A stretch of DNA of 64,000 nt, taken from positions 3,164,501 to 3,228,500 of the forward strand of contig JAKSXM010000231.1 of NCBI GenBank assembly GCA_022575985.1, in the 5' to 3' direction. The notes under the pieces are model-generated. The model was not told the DNA's origin, did not search any database, and worked only from the letters and a program-made list of their open reading frames with translations. Numbering within the stretch: the first letter of the stretch is position 1; each line of letters opens with the position of its first letter. Of this stretch, positions 48,361 to 61,715 are shown piece after piece. Origin of the DNA: Anagrus nilaparvatae. Its lineage: Eukaryota > Arthropoda > Insecta > Hymenoptera > Mymaridae. The translations under genes and the position numbers were made by a program.

Positions 48361-49143
48361 TTAATATTTTTTTTTAGTTAATTCTTGATGACTTTTCCAA
48401 TTGAGAGGCTTTGTCATTAAGTCAGTAATGTTGTCTTTCGTGTTTACCCATTTAACTTTTACTTTTCCTTCTACTACTAGCGATTTTACATAATAACCAT
48501 GGCTTTTAGCTAAAAGAAAGTTCTTACCATTTTTCTCTATAAATCTAAGATTTTCTTTTACAACTTCTTCTGGATAGTCAAAATCTTTCAACTTGTGGCT
48601 TCCTTCCATTTCTGTTTTTTTACCTGCTGATGTATTATCACACCAAATGGTTACTGGATAAAAAGATTTTCTAATAATATCTCTTATAGTTTTATCTAAA
48701 GAAATAAGTTCTTGAAAAATTTCGCTTGCTGCTGAATAGCATGATAGGTGGAAAGAGTTACTCGATTTTGTTTATGGCTACGCCAGGCAATGGTATCACC
48801 ATATAAAGATATTATATATCCGCTTGTAGATGCTGAATCATTCCAATCTCTAAAACTTGAATCTGTAGCAGCTTCCAGCTTATCTGATTTTGGTTCGTTT
48901 TTCTGGAGATTTTGTTTTTGGCATTAATCAGTTAATCTATTAAAATTTATAGTATTTAAATCTAATATTTTTCTATTAATTTTATCTTTATCAAGATCTG
49001 AGTCTGATACATTTTGATTGAGTTCTGGCACATTTTCCCTCCGAATATCAGACGGACAATTTTCTAAATTTTTATTTAGCAATTCATTCCCTGAAATTGT
49101 TTGGGAAAGCTCTAGTATGTCTGTCTGAGATTGTTAAGAGAAC
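48361..49143 (-). pseudogene. Copia pol remnant, RNase H end
   Basis: On the minus strand, ATDSSFRDWNDSASTSGYIISLYGDTIAWRSHKQ is the start of a copia RNase H. A shift follows near 48740, then VTIWCDNTSAG and KVKWVNTKDNITDLMTKPLNW, the classical copia C-terminus. Immediately upstream a 69-codon Asp/Asn/Glu-rich frame (48934-49143) resembles the spacer before copia RT, so the RT itself appears deleted. Inactive. Confidence 0.75.
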
Positions 49144-50867
49144 TCAACAATTGTAACTATTTCAGGAATACAAAAATACTGTTCATTACGGTGGTTGTAC
49201 TTTCTGAATATTTTCTGAGTTATTACAATTTAGTTTTTCTTTTGTAATTTTTAATTATTTTTATAAAGAATTTTTCTTATTATTTATTCAAAATATACTA
49301 AATTTTAATCTGATACAAGGCAATCGATTTTAAAATCTGAGTAAATTTTAAATACAACCAAGTATTCTGTTTAAAGTATTTTTATACTTTATTTTAAGTA
49401 TGGTTCTATCAAAATCACTTATAACAGTCATTATAAAAAAAAACTTTCAAATAATGTTTTTGCTGGTTTGTTTATTTGTTTGTTTTTTTTTTTAATATTT
49501 AATTTTAGTTTTGTCTGAGAATCTTTTTATTTTAATTTTACGGTGCAGTTTTATCAGTAAACTATAGATAGTTTTCTGTTATGTGCAAATTTCTATTTTT
49601 CTAATTTTGAGTCCAATTCTATATTTTTAAATATTTTTACATAAATGTCTTTATATATTACAATATTTAAAACAAATGTTTATATTACTATGTGATAAAT
49701 AGTAATCATACTAGATGATAAATTCTTACTTTGCCATTATCAAAAAGGATCTAAATGTAGGAGTAAGTGTTTCTTTTAATTTTATAAATATTTCGATCTT
49801 ACAATCTCTGATTGCTAATTTAGTCATAAATGACGTATTATTATTGTTTCTAACAGTTTCAATTAAAACCTAATAGGCTATCTGATGTTATTCTCAACTT
49901 AGATGTATACTGGATTATTATCTAGTAAAGAATTTCTTACTTTTTCTAATTTATTAAGTTTAAATATGATCTTTTATTTTAAATAATAATCTAAAATTTA
50001 ACTTTTCTTAAAGACTGTTTTTGAATTTCATCTAATAATTCTTTTCTTTTTCTATTATATTAAGAAGTCTTGAAATTATATTTTTATCAATATTTATATT
50101 TTGTAAATTTTAATTTTAATTTAGCTGTCAATATTTTTATCCAAATTTATATTTTCTTTGTTCTGAGTTATATCAACCAAAAATCTACTGTTTAAGTATT
50201 ATTAAGTTTTTGATTTTTCTAAACGAAAGAATTCGAGATAAATTTTAAAATTAAAGATATCGACTGAAATTCAACTCTATAGATCTTAAATAATAAATAT
50301 CGTTAATAGATTCTAACTTTTACTATTTATTTATTTAGATTGAAATTTTAATTTAAACTTTTTAATACAAAAATGAAAAATTATTGATATGAAAATCAAT
50401 TATCATTTTTAATTGTTCAAGTATTGAAAATTTCTCTGATTTCATTTAATATGTTTTTGACATTTAGTAAATATTTTCTTAAATATTTAACCGTCTGATT
50501 TTTATTTTTCTAATTAGTTAATTATTATTTATAGCTACAGTAACTATCAATAAAAGTAATATATTTTTCGTATAGAAAACTTGCTTAATCAGTGTCAAAT
50601 CTTTACACTTGGTTATATACATTATTTCTATCTATTGTAGATATTTTTAAATAGTTTATTAACTTAACTTCTTACAAGTTTTGATGTTTCATAATTTGCT
50701 TCTAATAATTTATACATTTTTGACCTATTCTAATAAGCCGTGTATAAATTAATATTTTACTTCAAAATACTTATGTTTTACTGAGATTTTCTTTATATCA
50801 AAAATGAGTTTTTATATTAAAATATTTTGATATGACATAATCTTTTGGATATGTGTCTGTGAAATCT

Positions 50868-50904
<37 letters not shown>

Positions 50905-52900
50905 ATTGACTTTATCAAAATCTAAAGTATAAAAGAATCTGAAATTCTTGATTGTGTTCTTGCCTATATTCCCTCCCAATTTCAGACGAATAAAATTCTG
51001 TAGTTAATTTTGAAGTATCATCCTTAGGGATAAAATGGGAAATTACTTCTATATCTGACTGAAATTATTATAAGAACTCATCAAGCTAATAATATAAAGC
51101 ATGAAGAAAAAAAAACGCGTAAAATTCTAAGTTCCAAGCTCTATGTTGAAAAAAAAATTAATTTTAAAAATTTACTTATTTCAACCAATTTTATTAATTT
51201 TATAAATTAATAGTAATTTTTACTATTATATTTTTTTATTTCTGTTGTTGAAATTTTATTTAAATTTGATTAAATCCATTATAAAATTTTATTTTGAGCT
51301 TTAATTCCAATAAATCAAAAAAATATGCAAAATTATACAATATTTTATATTTTATGTTTTCACTCTGAATTGAGAAAAAAAATCCAAGCGATGTGAAAAC
51401 GTGGTCAACATCTTTTGCAACTATTAAATTTAATAATTCTTCATTGAAATCTAATTTGATTTTAATCTAACCTTTTCTTTAATCTAAAATATTTTTAACA
51501 TCAAATTGAATTTTAATAAATAAAAACAATTCTTATAGATTTTTATCATAGTTTTGAAAAAAAATTTATTTAATTTCTCCAATCTTATTTAAATTAGAAT
51601 TTATACTAATTGAGATGAAAAGATAATCCCTCCGTGGTTTCTTAAACCAATCAAATCTGAGAATAAACATTGATTTTAATTATTTTTAATGCAATTCAGA
51701 CTGCCAATTTTTGCGTTTAATTTCTAAACATTGTTTTAATTAAATTATATTAATTTAATAAAATCTTGATTTTTATTAGTAATAAATGTTTATTTTAAAA
51801 AATTTTGCGAATACAATATTAATTTTTAATATTTGTATTTTGACTCTATGTATTCTAAGTATATCAATTAAGTTCAGTTGATTAATGATGATAATCAAAT
51901 AATGAATAATGAGTAAATAATAATCTGTAAATTAAAAAAAATTATATTGATAATTTTCATTGAGTATCTGAGTATTTTTATTTTATAATTTTCAGAAAAA
52001 AATACTAGGATTATGTTATTATTCTAAAATATTTAATTCGTACTTAAGCCTGTTGGTTTTATTCAAATCTTTTGATTCTTTATAGTTCTCTAATTTATTA
52101 TAATTTATTTTTGATTAATTTTTAATAATAATCACATAATTCTGTCATATATTTGATTTAATATTATATTTCTGAGTATTTTATCTAATCATTTATAAAT
52201 ATTTTTTTAAGTTCATTGCGTAGCTTTTGATATTTTACCATTTGCCAATTCTGAGTTACCACTTATTGGTTCACGTGAAGGTAAATTTCCTCCATTTTTA
52301 TGTCAATTCATTTCTTCTGAAAATAAATATTATTATTCTTAGTTATTTATAAATGAAAAATAACTTTCTTTGCATTTAGTCTTAATCTTTATCTGAGCCT
52401 GTTGATTTTATTTATTCATTAAATTCTAATTTAATATTCTAATTCTGAGATTTTTAAAAAAAAAATTTTTTTTTTTTTTTTTTTTTTATTATAATACATT
52501 GATTTATGTAAGTTCATTAAATTCTGAGTTAAGATTCTAATTCTGAGTTTTTGTTTGTTATTCGTTGTAAATAGAAATTCGAGTTTGCTAAAGTTTGGAT
52601 TTTAATCTAATCTAAATTTTTAACTTAATCATACGATAACAAATTAAATATTGGATCCATCTAAAAATTCTAATTCTAATTTATTTCTAAACAAACAATT
52701 AAATATTGTGAATAAATAGATCAACATATAATCTAATATATATTATAATACTGCAAAAAATGATAATTAATAAAATTTCTTAATGTTTCTAACATGGCAT
52801 TTATTTCAAGGCTTTTTGCTTTATTATATGAGTCTTCTAATATTTCGGCCATTTTCAGCTGTGGTTTTATTGTAAAATTCAAAACAAATTTTGGTTACCA
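49144..52900. other. Gene-free AT-rich tract with TCTGAG words
   Basis: About 3.7 kb with no ORF over 60 codons. Words such as ATTCTGAG, AATCTGAG and TCTGATTT recur, and there are T-runs near 50873-50899 and 52465-52488. It may be the decayed remainder of the copia element or simple degenerate repeat. No gene was recognised. Confidence 0.4.
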
Positions 52901-53760
52901 AACTATAGCAATCTGAGATTAGCTGAGAAAATTTTCGCATAATTTTGAAGGCATTGCAAGTAGACCATTATTACACAGGGGCTTTAATTGGTTCAACGGC
53001 AAAAAAAACTTCTGGTTAGTTTTATTTTTTTGGTGTAAGTGTAACTCTTCAAGCCCCGTAAACCACAATTTTATAACACTAATTTTCTTTTATCGTTATA
53101 CACGAAAAAATTTCTAAGACAGAAATAGCGGCATTAAATAGAACCACAAAAAGCGACGCCGGTTAAGCTTGATTTTTTGTCACGTATCTCTTCTTTAATC
53201 TTCTTTCGTCCCGCGTTTTCAAGTATATTACTGCGCCACTATTTGCACGCCGATCGCCTCGTTTTGTGGATTTTAATACCAGAATTTCAGGCATAAAAAC
53301 CACGTGACGGTTTAAAATTTATAACAGTTTTAAGGTGCGTTGTTCTGCTATTTTAGTGATTTAAATAAATAAAATAAAGTAAAAGTAAGTATTAATAAAA
53401 TAAGTTTTAATAAAATTAATATATTATAAGTTTTAATAAAATAAGAAAAAATAAAAGTGTGATGTTTTAATTATGTGTATACAAAATAATAGCTGTTTTT
53501 ACATGCGGCTGGATACCTTGCATTCAAGATATGTTTTATTTTAAATTAAATTTTTATTCAGTATTACTTAAAGTGTTAATATTTTGTATTTAAATTATAC
53601 TAAAAATTTACAAATAATTTCTAAAATAATTTGGTGCATGAAAATATAGTGATATATTGTGAATACTGCAAAAATTTATTGTTAAAAGTACACTAACCTA
53701 AAAGTAATGTTTTGCTATTTTTAAAATTTATTTATAATCTTAAAGAATAATATCGTTAAA

Positions 53761-56160
53761 ATGATTCCTTCAAATAACCTGAAACATTTACAAGTCATTC
53801 CAACGCACGCCATGTCCAAGATTAACAATCCAGCAAACTACATTATTATCCATAGGCCAGACAACCAGAGCACATTACTTAGCCAAGAAACTAGTAATTT
53901 AAGCACTCATAAAATCCTTAATAAAACTAAAGCAGTGAATTTTTCTGCTTCAAGAGACAGTCAAGTACAATCTATATTTGTAAATTCACTCCCAACGGTT
54001 TCTAAACAAAATTTGCATGAAGTACCAACACCAACATTTTTGTTAGCAACTGGAGAACAGTTTTTGAATGTAGAAAATTTAGAAACAAGTTGAAATAATT
54101 CTGATGGTACAATTCTAACAGAAAATTCAACTCATAATCCTGACAGTCTTGAATCATCTGATAGTTTAAATCCTGATACCTCGCCAAATACATCTGATAA
54201 CGTAGAAGATAATTTAACTTTAAGTATCGATGACACAAATTTAGCTGATTTAGAAAATTATGGCGAAAATTTCTCCCAACGTAAAACTTTTGTTTTTTTT
54301 AATACTAATGAATAAAATTTTGTAGTCTATTTTTTTCAAATTTTTGTAGTAAAAAAAATACAACGGTATATAAAGCCTTGGAAGAAAGTAAAACAGGAAA
54401 AATATTATTATTTAACCAGGGTTTATGAGGTGTATATAAAGTAGATAAGAAATTAATATCATTTTTTGTTATTGAATATGAAATGAATCTTACAAAAAAA
54501 ACCAGTTATCCTTTCACGTAAGATTTTTCTATTTTAAATTATAATTGTTTTATAAAATGCATTTGTAATTCTAATTACTACATTTAAATCAAAATTCCCT
54601 ATTTTTATATATAAATACCTACACTTAAAGAAAAGAAATAAAAAATTTAGAGAAATCTAATTTTGCAATTGGAAAAAAAATTTTAAATAAGTTAAATAGA
54701 ACATTATTTATGTTAATTATTTGAATTAAATGTTTTTTACAGAATACCTCCTTTGAGACTTGAATTTTTGGCCAAGGAAATTATCTTTGTTTTTGATCTT
54801 CAGGATTACTCTGCGTTTTATGTTACTGCTAAACCTATTCCTGGAACTGCTTTTAGAACTAAGCCTGGAGAAGCATTACAATTAGCTTATCTTAAATACA
54901 GAGACCTTTTGAGAGCAAATAGAGTTGTTAAACAGAACTCTAGAGCTTCATCGAGAAGAGATACTCCAGATCTACCAGGTGAAAATATAAAAAGGCCGTT
55001 TCTTTAAATATAAGCTCACTAAAAGAACAAGACTCAGACGATGTAGAGAAAGTTTTAGAAACCTGGAGATCTTCTTTTCATTATAGATATTCTGTGGATT
55101 ATAAAAATATACATGGGCTGGAAATTTTGGAAAAATACAAGTGTTTAAAAAGCAATATTGGAAGACATTTGATAAATTATTTAATCAATTAAGAAAATAT
55201 ACAAAAAGAATAATTTTCTTCATTTTTTTTAGATTGATTCAGATTTTAATGAGAAATCTAAAGATCAAAACGTATCCAATATTTTATTGCAAATTTGGCC
55301 AGAAATTTCTCATCAAATTGTAGGATACACCAGATATTTATACAACACAAGTCTAAAAAAAAAAAGATCCAATCTTTGACTTTAAAATTCTTATTGACAA
55401 TGACGGTGCAATAGAAGAATTCAAGAAAGCCAGACTTGAATTTATGACAGCAAACACAGACGATACTTCAAAATTATTGTTTTCCAACTATTATTTAATA
55501 TCAAATGATAATCAATTAATTAGACATAAAAAATTAAATAAAAAGAGTTGACAAAGCGTTTTTTTTATTGGCAGCAGTACTTAAATATTCGAGACGACCA
55601 GATAGAACTACAGTTTCTGAAACGTTCGTGGGACACATTGAGGTATTTAGTTTAAATAATGAAAATAATAATACAAATAAAACTTTATTATACACTTATT
55701 ACTTTTATTAAAGTAAATTTAATTTATTTATAAAAATTTATTCATAAAAAATTATTTTTTACTATATAAAAAATGTTTTTGGTTTCAGAATACTGACTGT
55801 TTGGCCAACCATATACAGAAAATAGAGTCAAATAGAATTACCAAACACTTGTGCCCTTAACCTTATGTAGTAGTTTGTGGGGAATTACATGCTGTAGATA
55901 AGGTTTATTTAGTTTATGGAACTCACTTATTTGAATGTAAATTTATTTCCGAGGCTGTTGATTTAAGCTTTAAATTATGTAATACTATGAAAATACCTTA
56001 TCCATCAGAATGTATTCACCTATATTCTTTTTTTGAAGAACATATTTATAAGGTAAAAAATACTGATCAAAAAACATTTGCGTTAAGTATCCTAGGAACT
56101 TTTAAAATAAATTTAGATAAGCAACCAAAAAAGTTAATGCCTCTAAAAGCTGAAGACTAG
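53761..56160 (+). pseudogene. Multi-exon uncharacterised gene, disrupted
   Basis: The first exon starts at ATG 53761 (MIPSNNLKHLQVIP) and is Ser/Thr/Asn-rich and acidic. A TGA at 54091 sits in the frame, which continues to 54315. Next, 54375-54517 reads ALEESKTGKILLFNQG...IEYEMNLTKKTSYPFT with another TGA, then a donor. Exon 54743 onward reads RLEFLAKEIIFVFDLQDYSAFYVT...LQLAYLKYRDLLR, then a frameshift near 54975, then DDVEKVLETWRSS. Later parts give VSNILLQIWPEIS, KAFFLLAAVLKYSRRPDRTTV-like pieces in shifted frames, and a last piece at 55795-56160 (YVVVCGELHAVDKVYLVYG). The order of weak motifs resembles uncharacterised animal proteins often spread with transposons. Function unknown. Confidence 0.5.
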
Positions 56161-56169
56161 TAATATCAG

Positions 56170-56925
56170 ATTATAAGCAGATTATAAAAAGAAATAATTT
56201 TGTTATTTATTCAAAATTAAAGTATATAAATATAGTAAATATAGAAAATTTTGTTCCCAAAGCCATGGAAAAAAAGTGATGATAATGAATAATTATACAG
56301 ACTTTAAGTTGATTTAAAAAATCTATATTTTTTAAGCATATTATTATTCTATTCTTAAGATTAAGTTTAGTTTAATATAAATTTATAAGATAGAAAAAGA
56401 TAAGATAAACATAAGATAAATTAATATAATATATATATTATAATATAATATATATTTATAAAATAAACTGCATTAAAAAAAAATTATAAAAAACTTAAAA
56501 GTTTTAAAAGCCAAATAGTTATTTAACATATAATATTTAAATATTTGATTATTGTATTTTTAAGTTTGCTTTAATTTCTAGATCAAGAAAAAAAATATTG
56601 ATAAAAAATTTTTTTTTTTACAATTTTTTAAAGAGAATAGAGAGAAAAAAACATTTATTATATGCTGCTTACACTTATCATTAATTATTATTTACTTTGA
56701 AAACTGCTCAACTATTAGATTTGCATAGTTTTTTTGAAAACAATCTATTTCTTCAATTTAATAAATTCATACCTAAAGATATTTTATTATAAATTAAAAA
56801 TTAAAACAATTATTCTAAAGAATTAATAAACCCAGTAAGTGCTTTTAAATAATTATCAAAAACAGCACATTTTTTTAAAATTTATGTATAAATTTTTCTA
56901 AACATTAGTAATTAAAAAATTTATT
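56170..56925. other. AT-rich DNA with AT microsatellite
   Basis: An ATATAATATATATTATAATAT run lies near 56425-56462. No gene was recognised. Confidence 0.4.
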
Positions 56926-56928
56926 GAA

Positions 56929-57435
56929 ATGGAAGACTATCTAATAAAATATACGACTACATTATATAGTAGACTCAATTTTAGTAGAGCCGAATGTGTT
57001 GATTCAATGATAATTGAATCAACACAAAATTTAATAACTGAAAATTACAATCCTTTTTTGTTGAATGATTTGAAAGGAAAATTACATAATGCTATTGATG
57101 ACGATGCACTCCGAGTATTACAAAGCACATTTGAATATAATTCTAACCCTTTAGAAGGTTTTAACACTGAAGTCAAAAGATTTAATTTGTATAAATTAAA
57201 AGGCTTGTATTCTGAGCCTGAAGAATGTGTAATCGGTGTTATAATGAAAGAAAAATTGAAAGATGGCAAATGTTATATTAAAGAAAAACCAGTTCATATG
57301 ATACATCTTAGTATTAGACGTTCATTAAAAATGATTTTTGAAACAAGTTGTCTATTTAGAGAAATTTTAACTCACACAAATATATTAAAACAAGACACCT
57401 CACTTTTAGGAAACTTTATGCAAGGCAAATTGTAG
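56929..57435 (+). CDS. Uncharacterised transposon-associated protein fragment
   Basis: A 168-codon frame from ATG 56929. It has an alpha-helical start (SRLNFSRAECVDSMIIESTQNLI), then NPLEGFNTEVKRFNLYKLKGLYSEPEECVIG, then VHMIHLSIRRSLKMIFETSCLFREIL and LLGNFMQGKL. The phrases (…F-x-GL/F-x-TExKRxxY…, P-x-E-x-V-IG, …xIPLRxxLKxFFELPGVF…) match a large family of uncharacterised proteins in insects and cnidarians, typically found with C2H2 fingers in mobile elements. Here it is only the front half and stops at 57433. Its proximity to the broken gene at 53761-56160 suggests one old insertion. Function unknown. Confidence 0.45.
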   Translation: MEDYLIKYTTTLYSRLNFSRAECVDSMIIESTQNLITENYNPFLLNDLKGKLHNAIDDDALRVLQSTFEYNSNPLEGFNTEVKRFNLYKLKGLYSEPEECVIGVIMKEKLKDGKCYIKEKPVHMIHLSIRRSLKMIFETSCLFREILTHTNILKQDTSLLGNFMQGKL

Positions 57436-57439
57436 AAAC

Positions 57440-58870
57440 AACAATTAAAAAAATTTAATAAACCTAATAATCTAGTATTTCCTTTATTTTTATTTTTTGA
57501 TGATCTAGAAACGGGAAATTCCCTTGGTTCGCATGCCGGATAAAATCAAGTCGGGGCAGTGTATATAACTTCACCTACTTTTCCTCCTGGATTTTCATCT
57601 AAATTGAAAAGTATGTTTTTAAGGCGTACCTCTGAAAAATTTTTTTAAATTTTTAATTTTTTTTTTATTTTTTTTTTGCGTGTAAAAATATTTCAAGAAT
57701 ATGAGAAAAAATTTTTGAATAAATATTCATAACCATTTAAAAGATATTATGGTTGTTGTAAGCAGGAAACCAGGTTTGTGAATGGGAAAAAAAAACTTTA
57801 AACGCGTTTATCTCGAAACCATTTTTTGAAAAATACTGGTTGGATTGACTACATTTTTTTTTTTTTTTTATTAACTAAATACCTGGTCGGTAAACCAAAA
57901 AAAATTTATAAAATTACCTTTTTTGTACTTTTTTTTTAACGAATAAGGTCCAATTCCGTGCGCGAAAATAGAATTTTTGGGTTGAATTTGTCCGCTTAGG
58001 AAGACGAGCGGGGTGAATGGACAAATGGACTATGGTGATTCAATTTTTTTGTCCAAAAAATAGTTACTTTGGAACTTCAAAGACAGGGGCATTTTATTTT
58101 TCTTATGTCGAAATTATACTCTTAGATTTCTTTGATGATGAAGAAATTATTAAAATTTTAAAATTTTTCAGTAAAGAAAACTCTATAAATTTTCTAGAAG
58201 GCAGAAAATTTACAAAAGACCTAAATATATTGTATTTTACTCGTTTTTCACGATATTTAAACATAACCTAAAATTTGAGCCATTAAATAATCTAAAATCA
58301 TCAAAAATGCCATAAAAACGCGAAAAAATTTAGTATTTTTGAAATTTTAACGGTGCCTGAGCATGGCCGCGGCTCTAATCCGCTCTAATTGGCTCTTTTA
58401 GAAGGCCATTGATAGGCGAAAACATATAAATTTTAGAGGTAATTTTTGTTATAGTTAAATTTTTAATTTTAGTTTTCAGTAATTTTAAATTTAAAAGTGC
58501 CCTTAAGCGGGAAAAATTAATTTTTGCCTTTTGCATATAAGTAATGAAATATTTTTCCAATCAAGATTATCCGTTATAAATAATAATTTTATTTTCAATG
58601 CTTTCTATAAACAGTTGTTAACTTTTTTTTAATATCTTCTTGAAATAGAAGCAAAAGAATTTTTTATTATTGGGTAAGTCTTATAATACCTATTTTAAGA
58701 ATGCAATTTTTTGCATATTTAAACAATATTATCGAACGTTATTCCAATTTCTTTATAAAAGTCAAATATTTACTTAGGTAATGTCCTAGCTTATAAAAGC
58801 TTACAATTGTTTCATATGGATCCTTATGCAGAGCAATGTATATATTTTAATAATATACTCTCTTTTATGA
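57440..58870. other. Intergenic DNA, no gene supported
   Basis: Poly-T and poly-A runs near 57650-57680 and 57855-57870. An 84-codon frame at 58017 has no recognisable domain and is not called. Confidence 0.35.
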
Positions 58871-58871
58871 C

Positions 58872-59412
58872 GTTAAACAGCATACGGGCCCATATACTCT
58901 CGAACCGTACGTACGGTTAAACAGCATACGGGCCCGTATAATCTCAAACCGTACATACGGTCAAACAGCATACTGGCCCTTATACTCTCTAACCGTACAT
59001 ACGGCACAACAACATACGGACCCGTATACTCTCTAACCGTACATACGGTTCAACAGCATACGGACCCGTATACTCTTGAACCGTACGTACTGTTAAACAG
59101 CATACGGACCCGTATACTCTCAAACCGTACATACGGTTAAACACCATACGGGTCCGTATGCTCTCAAACCGTACATACGGTTAAACTGCATACGGACCCG
59201 TATGCAGTTTTTGATTAAGCCTAAGCAAACGGTATACGGGTTCGTATGCTATTAAACATTATATACGGCTGAGATGCATAAGGCTCCCATATAGTGTTAA
59301 CCGTATATACTGCTAGGGTGCATACGGTCCCGTATGCTGGTTATCGTATATACGGTTCAAGTAACATACGGGTCCTTATGCACAAAAACCGTCTATACGG
59401 CATACGGTTACA
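58872..59412. repeat. 44-bp tandem array of two palindromes
   Basis: Seven to eight well-kept 44-bp units followed by about four diverged ones. Each unit contains CATACGG(G/A)CCCGTAT, a 16-bp palindrome in its best form, and CCGTAC(G/A)TACGG, a 12-bp palindrome, joined by ACTCTC(A/G)AA and TTAAACAG. The array keeps many CpG and is far richer in G/C than its flanks. Confidence 0.9.
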
Positions 59413-59469
59413 GCTAGCCAAAATTGCCGTATATGCCCAGCTCTGCTTAGACGTGATAAAGAATATTAC

Positions 59470-61640
59470 ATGTAAATATAAATTTGAATGAGTAATATTC
59501 TTTGAAATCAATGAGTAATATTCTTTACCATGACTAAGTATCTTCTATTTTTTTCTAGAAAATTAATGAACATTAAAAAGTTTTTTTATAACTTCAAAAT
59601 AATAAATTTATATGTGAAAACGTTTATGCATATTTTTGAGCGGCCATTTCTAAGCCATCAAGTAATTAACTTAGGGCAGTATATGTAGATCTCAGAATCT
59701 TCACTGTCCTTAACTCAGGGTATTGGGTTAATTTTTTATGTTCAGCAATCAAAAATTTTAATTTTTTATTTCTTAACTTAGGGCAGTAAATTTAGATCTA
59801 CTAACCTTTACTGCCCTAAAATTAGAAGAAAAAAATAAGAATTGAGTTTAAACTACTCTTAATTTTTTAAATTTCTTCCTATTGATTTATCACATTATTT
59901 AATTTTATTAACTTGTGTTATCGCTATCTACTTTTTATAAAGTCAAACTTTTGCTTCCTTAATATAATAGAAATGTGACTATTTTTATTTATTATTTATT
60001 TAGCAGAAAATTACGTTTTAAAATATGTAACAAAAGTTTATTTCACTTTTAAATATTTTAACTATATAATATTTACTAATTTTAATTAATTAATAATTTC
60101 TGTTATCAAAAATTCATACTCTCTTTATACCATATATAGATATTTTTAATAATTTTTTTCTATTTAAGTGAGCAAATCATTTATTAAAAAAATTATCATT
60201 GATTAAATATTATACAAACTATATAAAGAAATATTGCACGTGCAAAGTTCCTATTCGGATACAAGGTTGAGTAAGTACCAAAAATACATTATTATTAATA
60301 AAATATTTTAAATTAAAATTTAAATGAGTTTGATGAACAGTTATAAGGAAAAAATTAAAATACTATGATTTTGCCTATTGTAAATAATTAAGACAGTGAA
60401 AACTTTTAAGAAACTTTTCTAATTACTCATTTTTTAAAAAATATTTTAATTTTTCAAAACAATTAATAATAAATATTTTAGTTAGAAATCAATTTATTCC
60501 CCTGCTATAAATAAATAAAAATGGATAAATATATTTTGAATACAAGAAAAATTTGTTAAATAATCTGAACAGTACAAAAATTCTTTGTGCCTTTTTTCTA
60601 CATTTTGGTACGCACCCAATAAATATTATAAATGATTTGGCCTCCGTAGGGTATGAAATTATAGTTTTACTTATAGTAAATAAAATTTTTAATTCTTAAA
60701 AATATCAAACATTTATAATTGATGAAAAAAAAAGAAAATGAATTTACGAATATATTTGAGTTTTTGAATAACAAAAAACTGCAATAAACAATACAAATAC
60801 AAATAGAAATTTTCACACAGAATTCTATTTCGGAGTTCAAAAATTGATTTTGACTGCGCATATGTAAGTAGATCATAATTTACGAATTATCTTTAATCTC
60901 AAATGCCTCAAAATGTGCAGATGCATTTATCTTTTAGTTAAAATTTTCTGTCTTATGACTTCTGCTACCAAAAAAAAATATGCATGTTATGTAGTTTGAT
61001 TTCTTATTAAAACTTCAAAAATTGAAAATTTCTTTTCTCAAACGTCTTAAAGAAAACAAAAATTAAGTACTATAACTATAACAAAATTAATGGCCAGAGT
61101 GTACAGTTTGAGTTAATATAGTTTTGAAATATTATATAGTTTGTGTTTTTACGATAATCATAAAATTTTTAATTTATCTTCAGATAAAAAAATGATATTT
61201 TTAAAATACAGAAATGAAATATCTGACATTTTTCCAGTCTATTTACCGTTAACCTAAATTATTTTTACAAATATAAATTAAAATGCGTGAAATTTCGTTC
61301 GTTTTTAACAACCTATGTTTTTGAGGCAGAAAAAATTATTTTTTTACTTTTTTTTAACTTAAGGACGGTTTTTTTAATACAAAAAGGCTTTCTAAAAAAA
61401 TAACATAGCCGAAGTAATCAAATATTATGTTTGAAACCTCTAGCAGTTTAAGCAAGCTGCTTAAAATTTTATGCAAAGCAACCATGTTGTACTTTCATAT
61501 GTTAAAAGTAAAGCTTAATTAACATAGCTCCATAGCTTCAAAGACAGATTAGGCTTGAATTTAAAAAAAAACATAGTCTTATTTAAATTATAAGACGATT
61601 TTTAAATATCTCAAAATCGACAGGATGCGTGTTATAGGGT
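59470..61640. other. AT-rich intergenic DNA
   Basis: Two tandem-like phrases, TTAACTTAGGGCAGTA(TA/AA), occur near 59668 and 59774. No gene was recognised before 61716. Confidence 0.4.
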
Positions 61641-61715
61641 TTAAATAAAAATATTATGCACTTTGTGTTATTAAGATTGACATTTTGTGTTAATTTTCTT
61701 TTAGTAAGTGTAATC

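Noticed and set aside
58017..58271. 84-codon ORF starting MDKWTM
   Set aside because: No recognisable domain, AT-rich Phe/Ile/Lys composition as expected by chance.
58872..59412. CRISPR-like array
   Set aside because: The units are contiguous with no unique spacers, and the DNA is eukaryotic; it is a tandem satellite.
59294..59491. 65-codon ORF
   Set aside because: It falls in the satellite array and its flank; composition is that of the repeat.
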